NCBI RefSeq assembly: GCF_026914305.1
Contig: NZ_CP113866.1
Coordinates: 1,863,501-1,927,500, forward strand
Reading direction: 5' to 3'
Source of the DNA: Caldicellulosiruptor acetigenus
Lineage (GTDB): Bacteria; Bacillota; Thermoanaerobacteria; Caldicellulosiruptorales; Caldicellulosiruptoraceae
Length of the DNA: 64,000 nucleotides
Numbering within the stretch: the stretch's first letter is position 1; the number at the start of each line of letters is the position of its first letter. Below the pieces are notes generated by a model. The model did no database searches, had not been told where the DNA came from, and saw nothing but the letters and a program-made list of their open reading frames with translations. Positions 45,385 through 54,870 of the stretch are shown here, piece after piece. The position numbers and the translations under genes are program-made.

Positions 45385-46137
45385 TCAATTGTCCTCCCCA
45401 ATATTTGGACTAAAAGTGGCAATACCGTTAGAATTTAGTGTGATAATACCTTCAACATTTTTTGGTAACTTATCGTACACACTTTTCAAAAGTCTCAATT
45501 TGTAATCTATATCTGAACCATCTCCAAGCCTTACAGTTAGCTTGTCCATTTTAAGTTTAATATCGCTGACGTTTTTCAAAAGTACGATGAGCTCTTTTAC
45601 CTTAAAAACCTTCAGTGCATTAAAACGTAAAAGACCTTGAGCTACATCAATTGCCTTTTGCAAGAGCACTTCATCTGTGACCATAATCTTCTTGCCAACT
45701 GCTGCTTGAGTTACTTTAAGCCCTTCGAACACAATCGAATCTTGTGGTAAATCTCCTTCTATTCTTATTACATACCCTTTTTTGTCGATTTCTATATACG
45801 AATTTAAATATTTTATAAGACCAACTGTCCATTTTTCGTACACATAAATTACAAGGGTATCGGGCAGCTTTCTTTTTATTTTGACATCTTCTATTTCCGG
45901 ATTTTCCAAAAGTTTTTGCTTGAGCTCTTTTGTGTTCAAGCTCAATATGTTCTGGTTTTGATATTGCTGTATTATTTTTATAATATCATTTTTTTTAACT
46001 CTTTGCAAATTATGTATACTGAAATTTTTCACATCAAAGTAGTCTAAATTAAAAATAAAAAGAGAAAAAACTGCTCCTAACATTAATAATACACTAATCT
46101 TTACACTCAATCTACCCATTTTTAAATATTCACTCAC
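45385..46137 (-). CDS. ftsQ: Cell division protein FtsQ/DivIB
   Basis: A 250-residue bitopic protein: a short cytoplasmic N-terminus, one transmembrane helix (about 13-30), a POTRA domain (FDVKNFSIHNLQRVKKNDIIKIIQQYQNQNIL and IEDVKIKRKLPDTLVIYVYEKW), and the FtsQ beta domain. It stabilises the FtsL/FtsB-type complex at the division site. The start is a GTG at 46137, overlapping the end of murA. No ftsA follows it; the DUF881, sbp and ftsZ genes do. Confidence 0.93.
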   Translation of the reverse strand: MSEYLKMGRLSVKISVLLMLGAVFSLFIFNLDYFDVKNFSIHNLQRVKKNDIIKIIQQYQNQNILSLNTKELKQKLLENPEIEDVKIKRKLPDTLVIYVYEKWTVGLIKYLNSYIEIDKKGYVIRIEGDLPQDSIVFEGLKVTQAAVGKKIMVTDEVLLQKAIDVAQGLLRFNALKVFKVKELIVLLKNVSDIKLKMDKLTVRLGDGSDIDYKLRLLKSVYDKLPKNVEGIITLNSNGIATFSPNIGEDN

Positions 46138-47398
46138 CTTTTTCTCTCAAAATCTTTGCTCCAAGCAAAGAGTATTTTTCCTCTATTCTCTCGTATCCCC
46201 TGTCGATGTAATCTGCATCCATAACCTCTGTTACTCCTTGAGCAGAAAGCCCCGCTACAAAAAGTGCTGCACCACCTCTCAAATCACGTGCAAAAACTTT
46301 ACAACCCCTCAACTTTTCAACACCATTTATCACTGCAATATCCTTTTCAACATGTATATCAGCACCCATTTTAACAAGTTCGGGTACGTGTTTGAACCTG
46401 TTTTCAAAGATGGTCTCCTTGATTATTGTAACTCCGCTTGCTACTGCAAACGCACTGCAAACAGGAGCCTGAAGGTCTGTGGGAAAACCAGGATAATAAT
46501 GTGTGGTTATACGTAGGCCGCCTTTTAATCTTTCCTCTCTTTTTATCCAAATTTCATTCTTTAACTCTTTAATTTTGCATCCGCTACTTTTGAGTATGTG
46601 CAAAATTGAATCTAAGTGTCTTGGAAATACATTTTTTAAAACCACTTCACCGCCACATGCAGCAACTGCACACAGGTATGTCCCTGCTACAATTCTGTCA
46701 GGAATAACTTTATGGACCACTTCCTCGCTTTTTAATTTTCTCACACCCTCAATCTTAATTATGTGTGTACCTGCACCTCTAATCTTTGCACCAAGCTTAT
46801 TTAAGAAATGACAAAGGTCAGCTATCTCTGGCTCTTTTGCCGCATTTTTTATTACTACCTCGCCATCACAAAATATGGAAGCAAGAATTATATTTTCTGT
46901 TGCACCAACTGAGGGAATTGGCAAAAAAATTTCACTGCCTTTAACTTTGTCACAGCGGCACATTATTCTGTTATTATGTTCAAATACCTCTATCCCAAGC
47001 TGTCTAAAAGCTGAGATGTGAAGGTCTATAGGTCTTTGCCCTATCTCACACCCCCCTGGATGATTAGATAGTTCTGCTCTTCTGAACTTGCTCAAAAGTG
47101 CTCCCATAAAAAGTACACTTGAACGCATAAGCTTTGCATACTCAGGTGGAATGGTAAATCTTTCAATTGAGCTACTATCTAACACCACTGTATTGTTTTC
47201 AAACAAGACCTTGCATCCAAGATACTTAAGAATCTCTATTGTGTGTCTCACATCAGCAATATCAGGTATATTTGTGATAATAACTTTGTTTTGGGCTAAA
47301 ATAGAGGCTGTCAGTATGGGAAGTGCTGCATTTTTTGCACCTTCAACCTCAATCTCTCCCATGAGCTTTGCCGGACCATATATGATAAGTTTTTGCAT
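46130..47398 (-). CDS. murA: UDP-N-acetylglucosamine 1-carboxyvinyltransferase
   Basis: About 422 residues with the EPSP-synthase fold. VEGAKNAALPILTASIL is the N-terminal signature and the active-site Cys lies in HPGGCEIGQRPIDLH, so fosfomycin sensitivity is expected. It transfers enolpyruvate from PEP to UDP-GlcNAc, the first committed step of peptidoglycan synthesis. The frame is open to 47458, but the ATG at 47398 (MQKLIIYGPAKL) has the TTGGAAG site and the family N-terminus. It lies between murG and ftsQ. Confidence 0.97.
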   Translation of the reverse strand: MQKLIIYGPAKLMGEIEVEGAKNAALPILTASILAQNKVIITNIPDIADVRHTIEILKYLGCKVLFENNTVVLDSSSIERFTIPPEYAKLMRSSVLFMGALLSKFRRAELSNHPGGCEIGQRPIDLHISAFRQLGIEVFEHNNRIMCRCDKVKGSEIFLPIPSVGATENIILASIFCDGEVVIKNAAKEPEIADLCHFLNKLGAKIRGAGTHIIKIEGVRKLKSEEVVHKVIPDRIVAGTYLCAVAACGGEVVLKNVFPRHLDSILHILKSSGCKIKELKNEIWIKREERLKGGLRITTHYYPGFPTDLQAPVCSAFAVASGVTIIKETIFENRFKHVPELVKMGADIHVEKDIAVINGVEKLRGCKVFARDLRGGAALFVAGLSAQGVTEVMDADYIDRGYERIEEKYSLLGAKILREKGE

Positions 47399-47475
47399 TT
47401 TTACTTCCAAACTTTTATTTAGCAAACCGTCGCATATTATTTTATTCTCAAACTGCATTGGCTGTTACAAAAAAC

Positions 47476-48585
47476 TTATTTGATATATTCCCTCAATAAC
47501 CTCGCTATCTTCTCGGTTGCATCAGGTCTTCCAAGGTTTTTGCTTTTTCTCTGCATTGAAGTATATAGCTGTTTATCATATATAAGCTTTTCCAAAAGAA
47601 TTCTGAGCTTATCGCCCTCAAGCTCACTTTCAAGTACCACAAAACATGCACCTTCTTTTTCTAAAGCCCTTGCGTTGTACTCTTGATGGTTGTTAACAAC
47701 ATACGGTGATGGAACAATTATACTTGGCTTACCAAGCGCAGTTATCTCTGAGATGGCTATAGCACCACCTCTTGAAATAACAACGTCGGCAGCAGCAAGA
47801 TATTTTGGCATTTCCTTAATGTACGGGTACAGACTTATGTTTGTCCCAGCATTCAACTGTTCGGCATAACTTTTTACATCATCAAACTTCTTCTCACCTG
47901 TCGAAAGGATAAAATGTACATCCTTGTTACCTTCAAAAGACTTTGCAAGTCTTATCGCTGCCCTGTTTAGATTTTCTGCACCTCTGCTTCCACCTACTAT
48001 CAAAACGGTGGTCTTGCTATCTGCTCCAATCTCACGTTTTGCCTGACTTTGATTGTAATTCAAAATCTCAAGCCTGATAGGATTTCCTGTCAAAATGACA
48101 TCTTTGCTTCTTTTAAAATACTTTTTGCTCTCCTCAAAGCTTATCAAGACCTTGTCACAAAACCTTGAAATTATTCTGTTGGCAAGACCCGGAAAAGCAT
48201 TCTGTTCGTGCAAAATAATCTTTATTCCAAAACTTTTTGCAGCAAACGCAACAGGAAGTGATACATACCCGCCTGTTACAAATACACAAGCTGGATTATA
48301 TCGCTTCAATATCTTCCTTGCCTGCCAAAACCCTTTTAAAAACTTTGTTGCTACAGTAATATTTTCTACTTTTAGCTGTCTTTTGAGCCCTTTTACCTCT
48401 ATGAACTCTATACTGTATCCTGCCTCTGGTACAATCTTTGCTTCAAGTCCTTCTTTTGTCCCAACAAAGATTATGTTCAAATGACTATCAGTCTTTTTCA
48501 GACAGTCAGCAACAGAAATTGCAGGGTAAATATGACCACCTGTCCCGCCACCACTAAATATCAATGTTTTATTTCTTTGCGTCAT
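47476..48585 (-). CDS. murG: UDP-GlcNAc:undecaprenyl-pyrophosphoryl-MurNAc-pentapeptide transferase
   Basis: A 369-residue GT28 glycosyltransferase. The N-terminal glycine-rich loop SGGGTGGHIYPA, HEQNAFPGLANR and the C-terminal sugar-nucleotide-binding block SRGGAIAISEITALGKPSIIVP are all present. It makes lipid II on the inner face of the membrane. The ATG overlaps the ftsW/spoVE stop by four bases. Confidence 0.98.
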   Translation of the reverse strand: MTQRNKTLIFSGGGTGGHIYPAISVADCLKKTDSHLNIIFVGTKEGLEAKIVPEAGYSIEFIEVKGLKRQLKVENITVATKFLKGFWQARKILKRYNPACVFVTGGYVSLPVAFAAKSFGIKIILHEQNAFPGLANRIISRFCDKVLISFEESKKYFKRSKDVILTGNPIRLEILNYNQSQAKREIGADSKTTVLIVGGSRGAENLNRAAIRLAKSFEGNKDVHFILSTGEKKFDDVKSYAEQLNAGTNISLYPYIKEMPKYLAAADVVISRGGAIAISEITALGKPSIIVPSPYVVNNHQEYNARALEKEGACFVVLESELEGDKLRILLEKLIYDKQLYTSMQRKSKNLGRPDATEKIARLLREYIK

Positions 48586-49679
48586 TTTATCACCTTGATT
48601 CTTCTTGAAATGCTCAGTAATATCCCTACACCAAAAAGATGAAACACTATTGAAGTTCCCCCGTATGTTATAAAAGGTAGTGGCACACCTGTTGCCGGCA
48701 CTGAAGCTGTAACAACAGCAATGTTCAGGATTGCCTGCATGGCTATTATGCTTGTGACGCCAAACGCTAAAAGCGTGCCAAATCTGTCAGGGCTATTTAG
48801 CGCAATAACAATCCCTCTCCATACAAAAAGTACAAATAGGACTATCACAAATATTGCTCCAACAAACCCCAGCTCTTCACATAAAATTGAGAATATAAAA
48901 TCTGTGTGTGGTTCGGGAATGTACAGTAGTTTTTGCCTGCTCTGACCAAGTCCCATGCCAAAAAGTCCGCCAGAACCAATTGCATACAGCGACTGAATTA
49001 TCTGGTATCCCTTGTCTGTCGGGTCTGCCCACGGGTTAAAAAGCGCTTGAATTCTTTCAACCCTATACTGCTCTTTTGTTGTGAGGTAATACAAAACTGG
49101 TACAGCTAAAGTACCCATTGTGACAAAATAGCCAAGATTTAACCCCCACGCAAAGAGCATGAGCATTGAAATACCAAGTATCAGTATGCATGTGCTCATG
49201 TTTGGTTCCTTGTATATAAGTACAAAGAACAGCCCTGTTAAAAGCATTGAAATAACAAAAACTTTAAATCTCGATTTTGGTTTGTCAACACGGTCAAAGT
49301 ACGTACTAAGTGTTATTACAAGAGCATATTTTGCAAGCTCTGATGGCTGAAACTGCACAGGCCCAATGTCAATCCATCTACGTGCGTTGTTCACAAGCTT
49401 GCCTATGCCCGGAATTAAAACTGCTACAAGCGATATTGCAGCTATTATATAGAGTATAACAGCAAACTTTTTCCACACTCTGTAGTCAATTTGACTTGTT
49501 ATATACATTACTATTAAACCAAGCACAAGACCTATTATTTGTTTTTTTAAAAAATAGTAACTGTCGTGAAACTGATAATATGCGTAGTAATAGCTTGCGC
49601 TAAATATCATCACAACCCCGATTAGCGAAAGCAAAAGAGTAATATACAAAAGCGGATAGTCAATCATCTTCTTTTCCAT
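48582..49679 (-). CDS. SEDS-family glycan polymerase FtsW/SpoVE
   Basis: About 365 residues with ten hydrophobic helices. SEDS hallmarks include GPVQFQPSELAKYALV, NPWADPTDKGYQIIQSLYAIGSGGLFGMGLGQSRQK, LPEPHTDFIF-like IPEPHTDFIFSILCEELGFVG and PLPFITYGGTS. It polymerises lipid II into glycan strands together with a class B PBP, here SpoVD from the same cluster. FtsW and SpoVE cannot be separated reliably by sequence; the pairing with spoVD suggests SpoVE, the cluster position also fits FtsW. The start is an ATG at 49679; a TTG two codons earlier and an ATG at 49667 are alternatives. Confidence 0.95.
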   Translation of the reverse strand: MEKKMIDYPLLYITLLLSLIGVVMIFSASYYYAYYQFHDSYYFLKKQIIGLVLGLIVMYITSQIDYRVWKKFAVILYIIAAISLVAVLIPGIGKLVNNARRWIDIGPVQFQPSELAKYALVITLSTYFDRVDKPKSRFKVFVISMLLTGLFFVLIYKEPNMSTCILILGISMLMLFAWGLNLGYFVTMGTLAVPVLYYLTTKEQYRVERIQALFNPWADPTDKGYQIIQSLYAIGSGGLFGMGLGQSRQKLLYIPEPHTDFIFSILCEELGFVGAIFVIVLFVLFVWRGIVIALNSPDRFGTLLAFGVTSIIAMQAILNIAVVTASVPATGVPLPFITYGGTSIVFHLFGVGILLSISRRIKVIK

Positions 49680-49688
49680 TTTCAAAAT

Positions 49689-51065
49689 TCACATCCCTGT
49701 TGTCAAAAGCTCATTTACATATTCTTTAAACATCCTGCCTCTTTGCTCATAGTTTTCAAACATATCCCAGCTCGCACATGCAGGTGACAGAAGTACAATA
49801 TCACCATTTTGTGCACATTCAAAGCTCTTTCTAACTGCTTCTTTCAAGGTAGACACAAGCTCAAAGTTTTTATACCCAATCTTTTCAAGCTCACTGGCAA
49901 TCTTATGTTTTGTCTGACCGAGCAAAAATACTTTCTTAACCTTTTTGGCAACTAAGCTTGCAAACTTTTCAAAACTTTCTCCTTTGTCATACCCACCGGC
50001 AATTAAAATTATTGGACTCTCAAAAGCTCTGAGTGCTTTTTCGGCTGCATCGGTGTTTGTGCCTTTTGAATCGTTATAAAATTTTATGCCATTTATCTCT
50101 GCCACAAACTCTATCCTGTGTTCAACACCTCTAAAAGTTTTGAGAACCTGCTCAATGGTATCTTTTTCTATTCCAAACGGCAAAGTGCAACTAATTGCCG
50201 CAAGCGCATTTTCTAAATTGTGTTCTCCTGGAATAAATATCTCATCTTTTTTCATAATCTCTTGTGTTTTACCTTCAAAAGTAAAATAGATTGTATCTTT
50301 TTCGACAAACACCATATTTTTAAACTGAGACTTGTTCTTTGAAAACACTATCACATTTCCCTTTGCCAACCCAATCAAGTCACGAGTTATGTTGTTGTCA
50401 TAGTTGAGGACTGTATATCCCATTTCATCAATATTTTCAAATATTCTCATCTTTGCTTTTATATAATTTTCCATTGTCATGTGCCTGTTCAGATGGTCAG
50501 GAGTGATATTGAGAATACATCCAACCTTTGGTTTAAAGTACTTAATTGTTTCAAGTTGAAAACTTGATACTTCAAGTACAAAAATGGTATTTTCACTTGA
50601 AGTTTCTATCGTATCAATAAATGGAAGACCAATGTTGCCGCATACAACCACATCTTTATACTGCTTTTTTAAAATCTCTCCTACAAGAGTTGTGGTTGTT
50701 GTCTTGCCATTTGTCCCAGTGATTGCAACTATGTTTTTACTTTTGCAAAACCTGTACGCAAGTTCAATCTCACCAATAACCTCAATGCCCTTTTTGTGAG
50801 CAAGCACCAAAGGTCTTTTGCTAAGTGGCACTCCAGGACTTACAACAACAAGCTGGACCTTGTCAACAGCCTCATCAGGAATTTCACAATAATAGATTTC
50901 ATCAAGTAGCTCTTGTGCACAATTTCTATCTTCTTTTTTGAACTGGTCTTCTGCTTTTTCATCAAAACCTATCACAAAAGCGCCCTGTTTTTTTAAAAAC
51001 CTTGCAGAAGCGAGTCCACTTCTGCCAAGACCTACCACCAGAACATTTTTCCCTTTTAAATCCAA
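49689..51065 (-). CDS. murD: UDP-N-acetylmuramoylalanine--D-glutamate ligase
   Basis: A 458-residue Mur ligase. The N-terminal Rossmann domain has VLVVGLGRSGLASARFL, the ATP loop is GTNGKTTTT, and the C-terminal domain has YNDSKGTNTDAAEKAL and LLSPACASWDMFENYEQRG. It adds D-Glu to UDP-MurNAc-L-Ala in the cytosol. It starts at a TTG (51065) nine bases after GGAGG. Confidence 0.98.
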   Translation of the reverse strand: MDLKGKNVLVVGLGRSGLASARFLKKQGAFVIGFDEKAEDQFKKEDRNCAQELLDEIYYCEIPDEAVDKVQLVVVSPGVPLSKRPLVLAHKKGIEVIGEIELAYRFCKSKNIVAITGTNGKTTTTTLVGEILKKQYKDVVVCGNIGLPFIDTIETSSENTIFVLEVSSFQLETIKYFKPKVGCILNITPDHLNRHMTMENYIKAKMRIFENIDEMGYTVLNYDNNITRDLIGLAKGNVIVFSKNKSQFKNMVFVEKDTIYFTFEGKTQEIMKKDEIFIPGEHNLENALAAISCTLPFGIEKDTIEQVLKTFRGVEHRIEFVAEINGIKFYNDSKGTNTDAAEKALRAFESPIILIAGGYDKGESFEKFASLVAKKVKKVFLLGQTKHKIASELEKIGYKNFELVSTLKEAVRKSFECAQNGDIVLLSPACASWDMFENYEQRGRMFKEYVNELLTTGM

Positions 51066-51084
51066 TTTTAAAAACCTCCAACTC

Positions 51085-52047
51085 CTAAATTTTCAGCTGT
51101 ATCATTGCCAAGGCAAGAAGGCAAAACAGAATTGTAAATATCCAAAACACAACAACAACCTTTGCCTCATCCCAGCCCAAAAGCTCAAAGTGATGGTGCA
51201 AAGGTGCCATTCTAAATATCCTCTTTTTTGTGAGCTTAAAATACAATACCTGAAGCATTACTGATACCGCTTCTATTATATACAGCCCGCCTATAACCAA
51301 AACAAGTACAGGCTGTTTCAGCATCACGGCAATTGCAAAGATGCTTCCACCAAGCATCAAAGAACCTGTATCTCCCATAAACACAACTGCCGGGTGTGCA
51401 TTGTACCTCAAAAATCCCATGCAGCTTCCCACAATAGCTCCGCTAAATATTGCCATATCATGGTTTCTTGAAAATATAGAGATGATGGCTAAAAACAAAG
51501 AAACTATCATTGTCACGCCGCTTGCCAAGCCGTCAAGTCCATCTGTAAGGTTCACAGCATTTACAGTGAAAACCATTAAAACTGACATCACAGGAACATA
51601 TGCCCATTTTAAGTCAATGTACTTATTTACAACTGGCAGGTAAACGTCACTTCCCAAGTGCTTTTGTATGACATACAAAAAGGCTATGCTGATTAAAAAT
51701 TGAAGTACCAGTTTTTCACGTGCACGAAGACCCAACGACCTTTTTAACACTACCTTTATAAAATCGTCTATAAAACCTATAAGGCCAAACGCAACTGTGG
51801 CTATCAGAGGTGCTCCAATTGCAGGATACTTTTTGTAGAAAATTAGCGATGTTACAATAATAGCAAGACCTATAACAAGCCCTCCCATTGTGGGTGTTCC
51901 GCTTTTTTTATGGTGTGTTTTTGGTCCATCATCGCGCACAACCTGACCAAATTTTAAATATTTTAAAAAGGGGATTACAATTGGCATGACAATTAAAACA
52001 ATCAAAAATGAAATTATTATTGCAAGTATTGTGTCAATGTCAAGCAT
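51085..52047 (-). CDS. mraY: Phospho-N-acetylmuramoyl-pentapeptide-transferase
   Basis: A 320-residue polytopic enzyme with about ten helices. Its catalytic-loop motifs are [47 protein letters not shown] and [12 protein letters not shown]. It transfers phospho-MurNAc-pentapeptide to undecaprenyl phosphate, giving lipid I. It sits in the order murF, mraY, murD. The ATG follows AAGGAGAG. Confidence 0.98.
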   Translation of the reverse strand: MLDIDTILAIIISFLIVLIVMPIVIPFLKYLKFGQVVRDDGPKTHHKKSGTPTMGGLVIGLAIIVTSLIFYKKYPAIGAPLIATVAFGLIGFIDDFIKVVLKRSLGLRAREKLVLQFLISIAFLYVIQKHLGSDVYLPVVNKYIDLKWAYVPVMSVLMVFTVNAVNLTDGLDGLASGVTMIVSLFLAIISIFSRNHDMAIFSGAIVGSCMGFLRYNAHPAVVFMGDTGSLMLGGSIFAIAVMLKQPVLVLVIGGLYIIEAVSVMLQVLYFKLTKKRIFRMAPLHHHFELLGWDEAKVVVVFWIFTILFCLLALAMIQLKI

Positions 52048-52050
52048 CTT

Positions 52051-53397
52051 TTATCTCTCCTTGAGAAATTCATCTACAACTTCATCCAGTTTTATACCCC
52101 GCGAAGCCTTAAAAAGGATTGTGGAATTGCTAGTAACTTCTCTTTTCAAAACATCTAAACACTCATCTTTTGTGACAAAATACGCTTTTGTTCCATCTTT
52201 CTTTTTTACTTCATCGAATATATAAAACGCATCTTTCCCTGTGCATATTACAACATCTATTGGCTTTTGCAATATGTATCTGCCAACTTTCCTGTGTTCC
52301 TCTTCAGAAAACTCGCCAAGTTCAAGCATGTCGCCCAGCACTAATATCTTTTTGCCGTCAAACTCACATATGCTGTCTATGGCAGACAGCATCGAATGTG
52401 TGCTTGCGTTGTAAGTATCATCTACAATGGTAATACTTCCTTTTTTGATAACCTCAAACCTTCTTTTTAGCCTCTCCTTTTGACGGATTGCTTCTTTTAT
52501 AAGCTCCCTGTCTACCCCTAAAATTGTCCCCACTGCAATTGCAAAAAGAGAATTATAAATGTCATGAAAATTAAAGCTTTCTATAAAATAGGTGTAGCCT
52601 CCTACCTCAAACGAAAATCCATTCTGATGTCTTTGCACGTTTTGCGCCCTGAAATTGCTCTCGTTTTCAATCCCAATGGTGACAACCTTTCTTTTGAGTT
52701 CTTTTTTGTGAAGGTTTAGAATGTCATTGTCGTTGTTTATAATCAATATCCCACTTTCCGGCATTCCATCCTGAATCTCTGACTTTGCAAGAAAAATGTT
52801 GTATCGTGATTTTAAATTTTCAATGTGGGCAATACCAATATTTGTAATTACCCCAATATCAGGTTTTGCAATTTGGGATAGTTTAGAAATCTCACCAAAA
52901 TTACTCATGCCCATTTCAAATACAGCTACCTGTGTATCTTCTGGCATGTTCAGAATAGAAATTGGAAGACCTATGTGGTTGTTAAAGTTGCCCTGGTTTT
53001 TAAAAGCTTTGTACCTCAGGCTCAATACATTGAATATATACTCTTTTGTAGAGGTTTTGCCCACGCTTCCAGTAACTCCTACAACCTTTAAGTGGTTTAA
53101 TTTTCTTCTTACATAACAAGCCAAACTTTGCAGGGCCAAAAGCGTATCTTCTACCTTAACATAAGGTACTTTTAAATCATCAAAGTCTTTCTGAGAAATA
53201 AACGAAATTGCATCGTTTTGCAGTGCTTCTTTAATAAAATCATGCCCATCAAATCTGCTTCCTTTTAAAGGAATAAACAAAGTATCTTTTTCTATATTTT
53301 TGCTATTAATCGAAAAATTTTTAACAAGAACATCACCAGAAAAGTTTCTAAGTTCGCCATTTATAGCTGTTGCTATCTCAGAAAGCCTCAGGTTCAT
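52051..53397 (-). CDS. murF: UDP-MurNAc-tripeptide--D-alanyl-D-alanine ligase
   Basis: A 448-residue Mur ligase. The ATP loop is GVTGSVGKTSTKE, with KNQGNFNNHIGLPISIL, the DTYNAS motif (VDDTYNASTHSML) and LGDMLELGEFSEEEHRKVG. It completes the pentapeptide precursor. The ATG overlaps the murE stop by four bases. Confidence 0.97.
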   Translation of the reverse strand: MNLRLSEIATAINGELRNFSGDVLVKNFSINSKNIEKDTLFIPLKGSRFDGHDFIKEALQNDAISFISQKDFDDLKVPYVKVEDTLLALQSLACYVRRKLNHLKVVGVTGSVGKTSTKEYIFNVLSLRYKAFKNQGNFNNHIGLPISILNMPEDTQVAVFEMGMSNFGEISKLSQIAKPDIGVITNIGIAHIENLKSRYNIFLAKSEIQDGMPESGILIINNDNDILNLHKKELKRKVVTIGIENESNFRAQNVQRHQNGFSFEVGGYTYFIESFNFHDIYNSLFAIAVGTILGVDRELIKEAIRQKERLKRRFEVIKKGSITIVDDTYNASTHSMLSAIDSICEFDGKKILVLGDMLELGEFSEEEHRKVGRYILQKPIDVVICTGKDAFYIFDEVKKKDGTKAYFVTKDECLDVLKREVTSNSTILFKASRGIKLDEVVDEFLKER

Positions 53398-54854
53398 TCT
53401 CTTAGCTCCTTTAAGATATCTTTAACTATTTTTCTCTCATCAAACGGTATAGTTCTATCTTTTAAAATCTGGTAAGTTTCATGTCCTTTCCCGGCAAGGA
53501 CAATAAAATCATTTTCCTTTGCGTTCTTTATGGCATATTTAATAGCCTCATACCTGTCGGGTATGACCACATACTCAACATTTGTCTTTCTTATCCCTTC
53601 CAAGATATCAGCAATAATCTTGAGCGGGTCTTCTGTTCGCGGATTATCAGATGTAACAATCACAAAATCTGCCATCCTGCCAGCAATCTCACCCATAATT
53701 GGTCTTTTTGTCCTGTCTCTGTCCCCCCCGCATCCAAAAAGCAATACTTTTCTTCCCTCTGCCACCTCATCTACTGTTTTCATAAGATTTAAAAGCCCGT
53801 CAGGTGTGTGTGCATAGTCAATCACAATTGTAAACCTTTCGTTTGACTCAACTATCTCAAATCTGCCTGGCACAGCTTTTAAATCTTCTAGACCTTTTTT
53901 TATTGTATCAAGTTCAATGCCAAGCGAAATACAACATGCTGCAGCAGCCAGGCTATTGTAAATTGAAAAAAGTCCCGGGATGTTAAGTGTTATCTCTTCT
54001 TTTTTGCCATTGTACCACAGCTCGAATTGATTTTTGTTAACAAAAAGTTTAACATTTTTTGTACAAACCTGGGCATCGCTGTCTTTAGCATATGTTACAC
54101 AGTCAGGATACATTTCGATAATCCTTTTTCCCCAGCTATCGTCGGCATTTACAACCCTTTTTTTGCTCATCTCAAAAAGCTTCAGTTTTGCAGCAAAATA
54201 ATTTTCCATGGTTCCATGAAAGTCTAAATGATCCTGAGTGAGGTTTGTAAAAACTCCAACGTCAAAATCACAGTCATACACACGATAAAGCTCAAGAGAG
54301 TGTGAAGAGACCTCCATCACAACACTGTCAACACCCTCGTTTTTCATCTGCCAAAAGAGCTTTTGTAGGTCATAAGACTCAGGCGTTGTATGCTGAGCCT
54401 CAATTTCTTTGCTACCTATCATATTCTTGATTGTACCAATCAACCCTACTTTTTGCGAATTTGCTTCAAGGATAGACTTTATCATAAATGTTGTTGAAGT
54501 TTTGCCGTTTGTACCTGTCACACCAATAAGCAAAAAGTCTTTTGATGGATGACCAAAAAAGTTTGCAGACATCACAGCAAGGGCTTTACGTGTATTTGAA
54601 GTCTTGATATAATCAATCTTCCCATCAATTTTAGATGTGTCAAAAAACTCATCCACAACCACTAAACGTGCACCATTTTTGATTGCTTCATCGATATATT
54701 CATGACCATCTGTCTTAAAACCTTTTATACACACAAAAGCACAGCCTTCTTTTGCATTCTTTGAATTGTACGCAATATCAGTTATGTCTTTATCAAAATC
54801 CTTAACATTTGTTTCCAAAACGCCGATATTCTCAATCAAATCCTTTAATTTCAA
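53394..54854 (-). CDS. murE: UDP-MurNAc-tripeptide synthetase (meso-DAP adding)
   Basis: About 486 residues. The ATP loop is GVTGTNGKTSTTFM, followed by TTPESYDLQKLFWQM and the selectivity signature DNPRTEDP, which marks enzymes adding meso-diaminopimelate; this agrees with lysA in the same window. The frame is open to 54911 inside spoVD, but the TTG at 54854 follows AAAGGGTG by eight bases and gives the family N-terminus MKLKDLIENIG, so I place the start there, 16 bases after the spoVD stop. Confidence 0.96.
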   Translation of the reverse strand: MKLKDLIENIGVLETNVKDFDKDITDIAYNSKNAKEGCAFVCIKGFKTDGHEYIDEAIKNGARLVVVDEFFDTSKIDGKIDYIKTSNTRKALAVMSANFFGHPSKDFLLIGVTGTNGKTSTTFMIKSILEANSQKVGLIGTIKNMIGSKEIEAQHTTPESYDLQKLFWQMKNEGVDSVVMEVSSHSLELYRVYDCDFDVGVFTNLTQDHLDFHGTMENYFAAKLKLFEMSKKRVVNADDSWGKRIIEMYPDCVTYAKDSDAQVCTKNVKLFVNKNQFELWYNGKKEEITLNIPGLFSIYNSLAAAACCISLGIELDTIKKGLEDLKAVPGRFEIVESNERFTIVIDYAHTPDGLLNLMKTVDEVAEGRKVLLFGCGGDRDRTKRPIMGEIAGRMADFVIVTSDNPRTEDPLKIIADILEGIRKTNVEYVVIPDRYEAIKYAIKNAKENDFIVLAGKGHETYQILKDRTIPFDERKIVKDILKELRE

Positions 54855-54870
54855 GAAGTCTTCACCCTTT

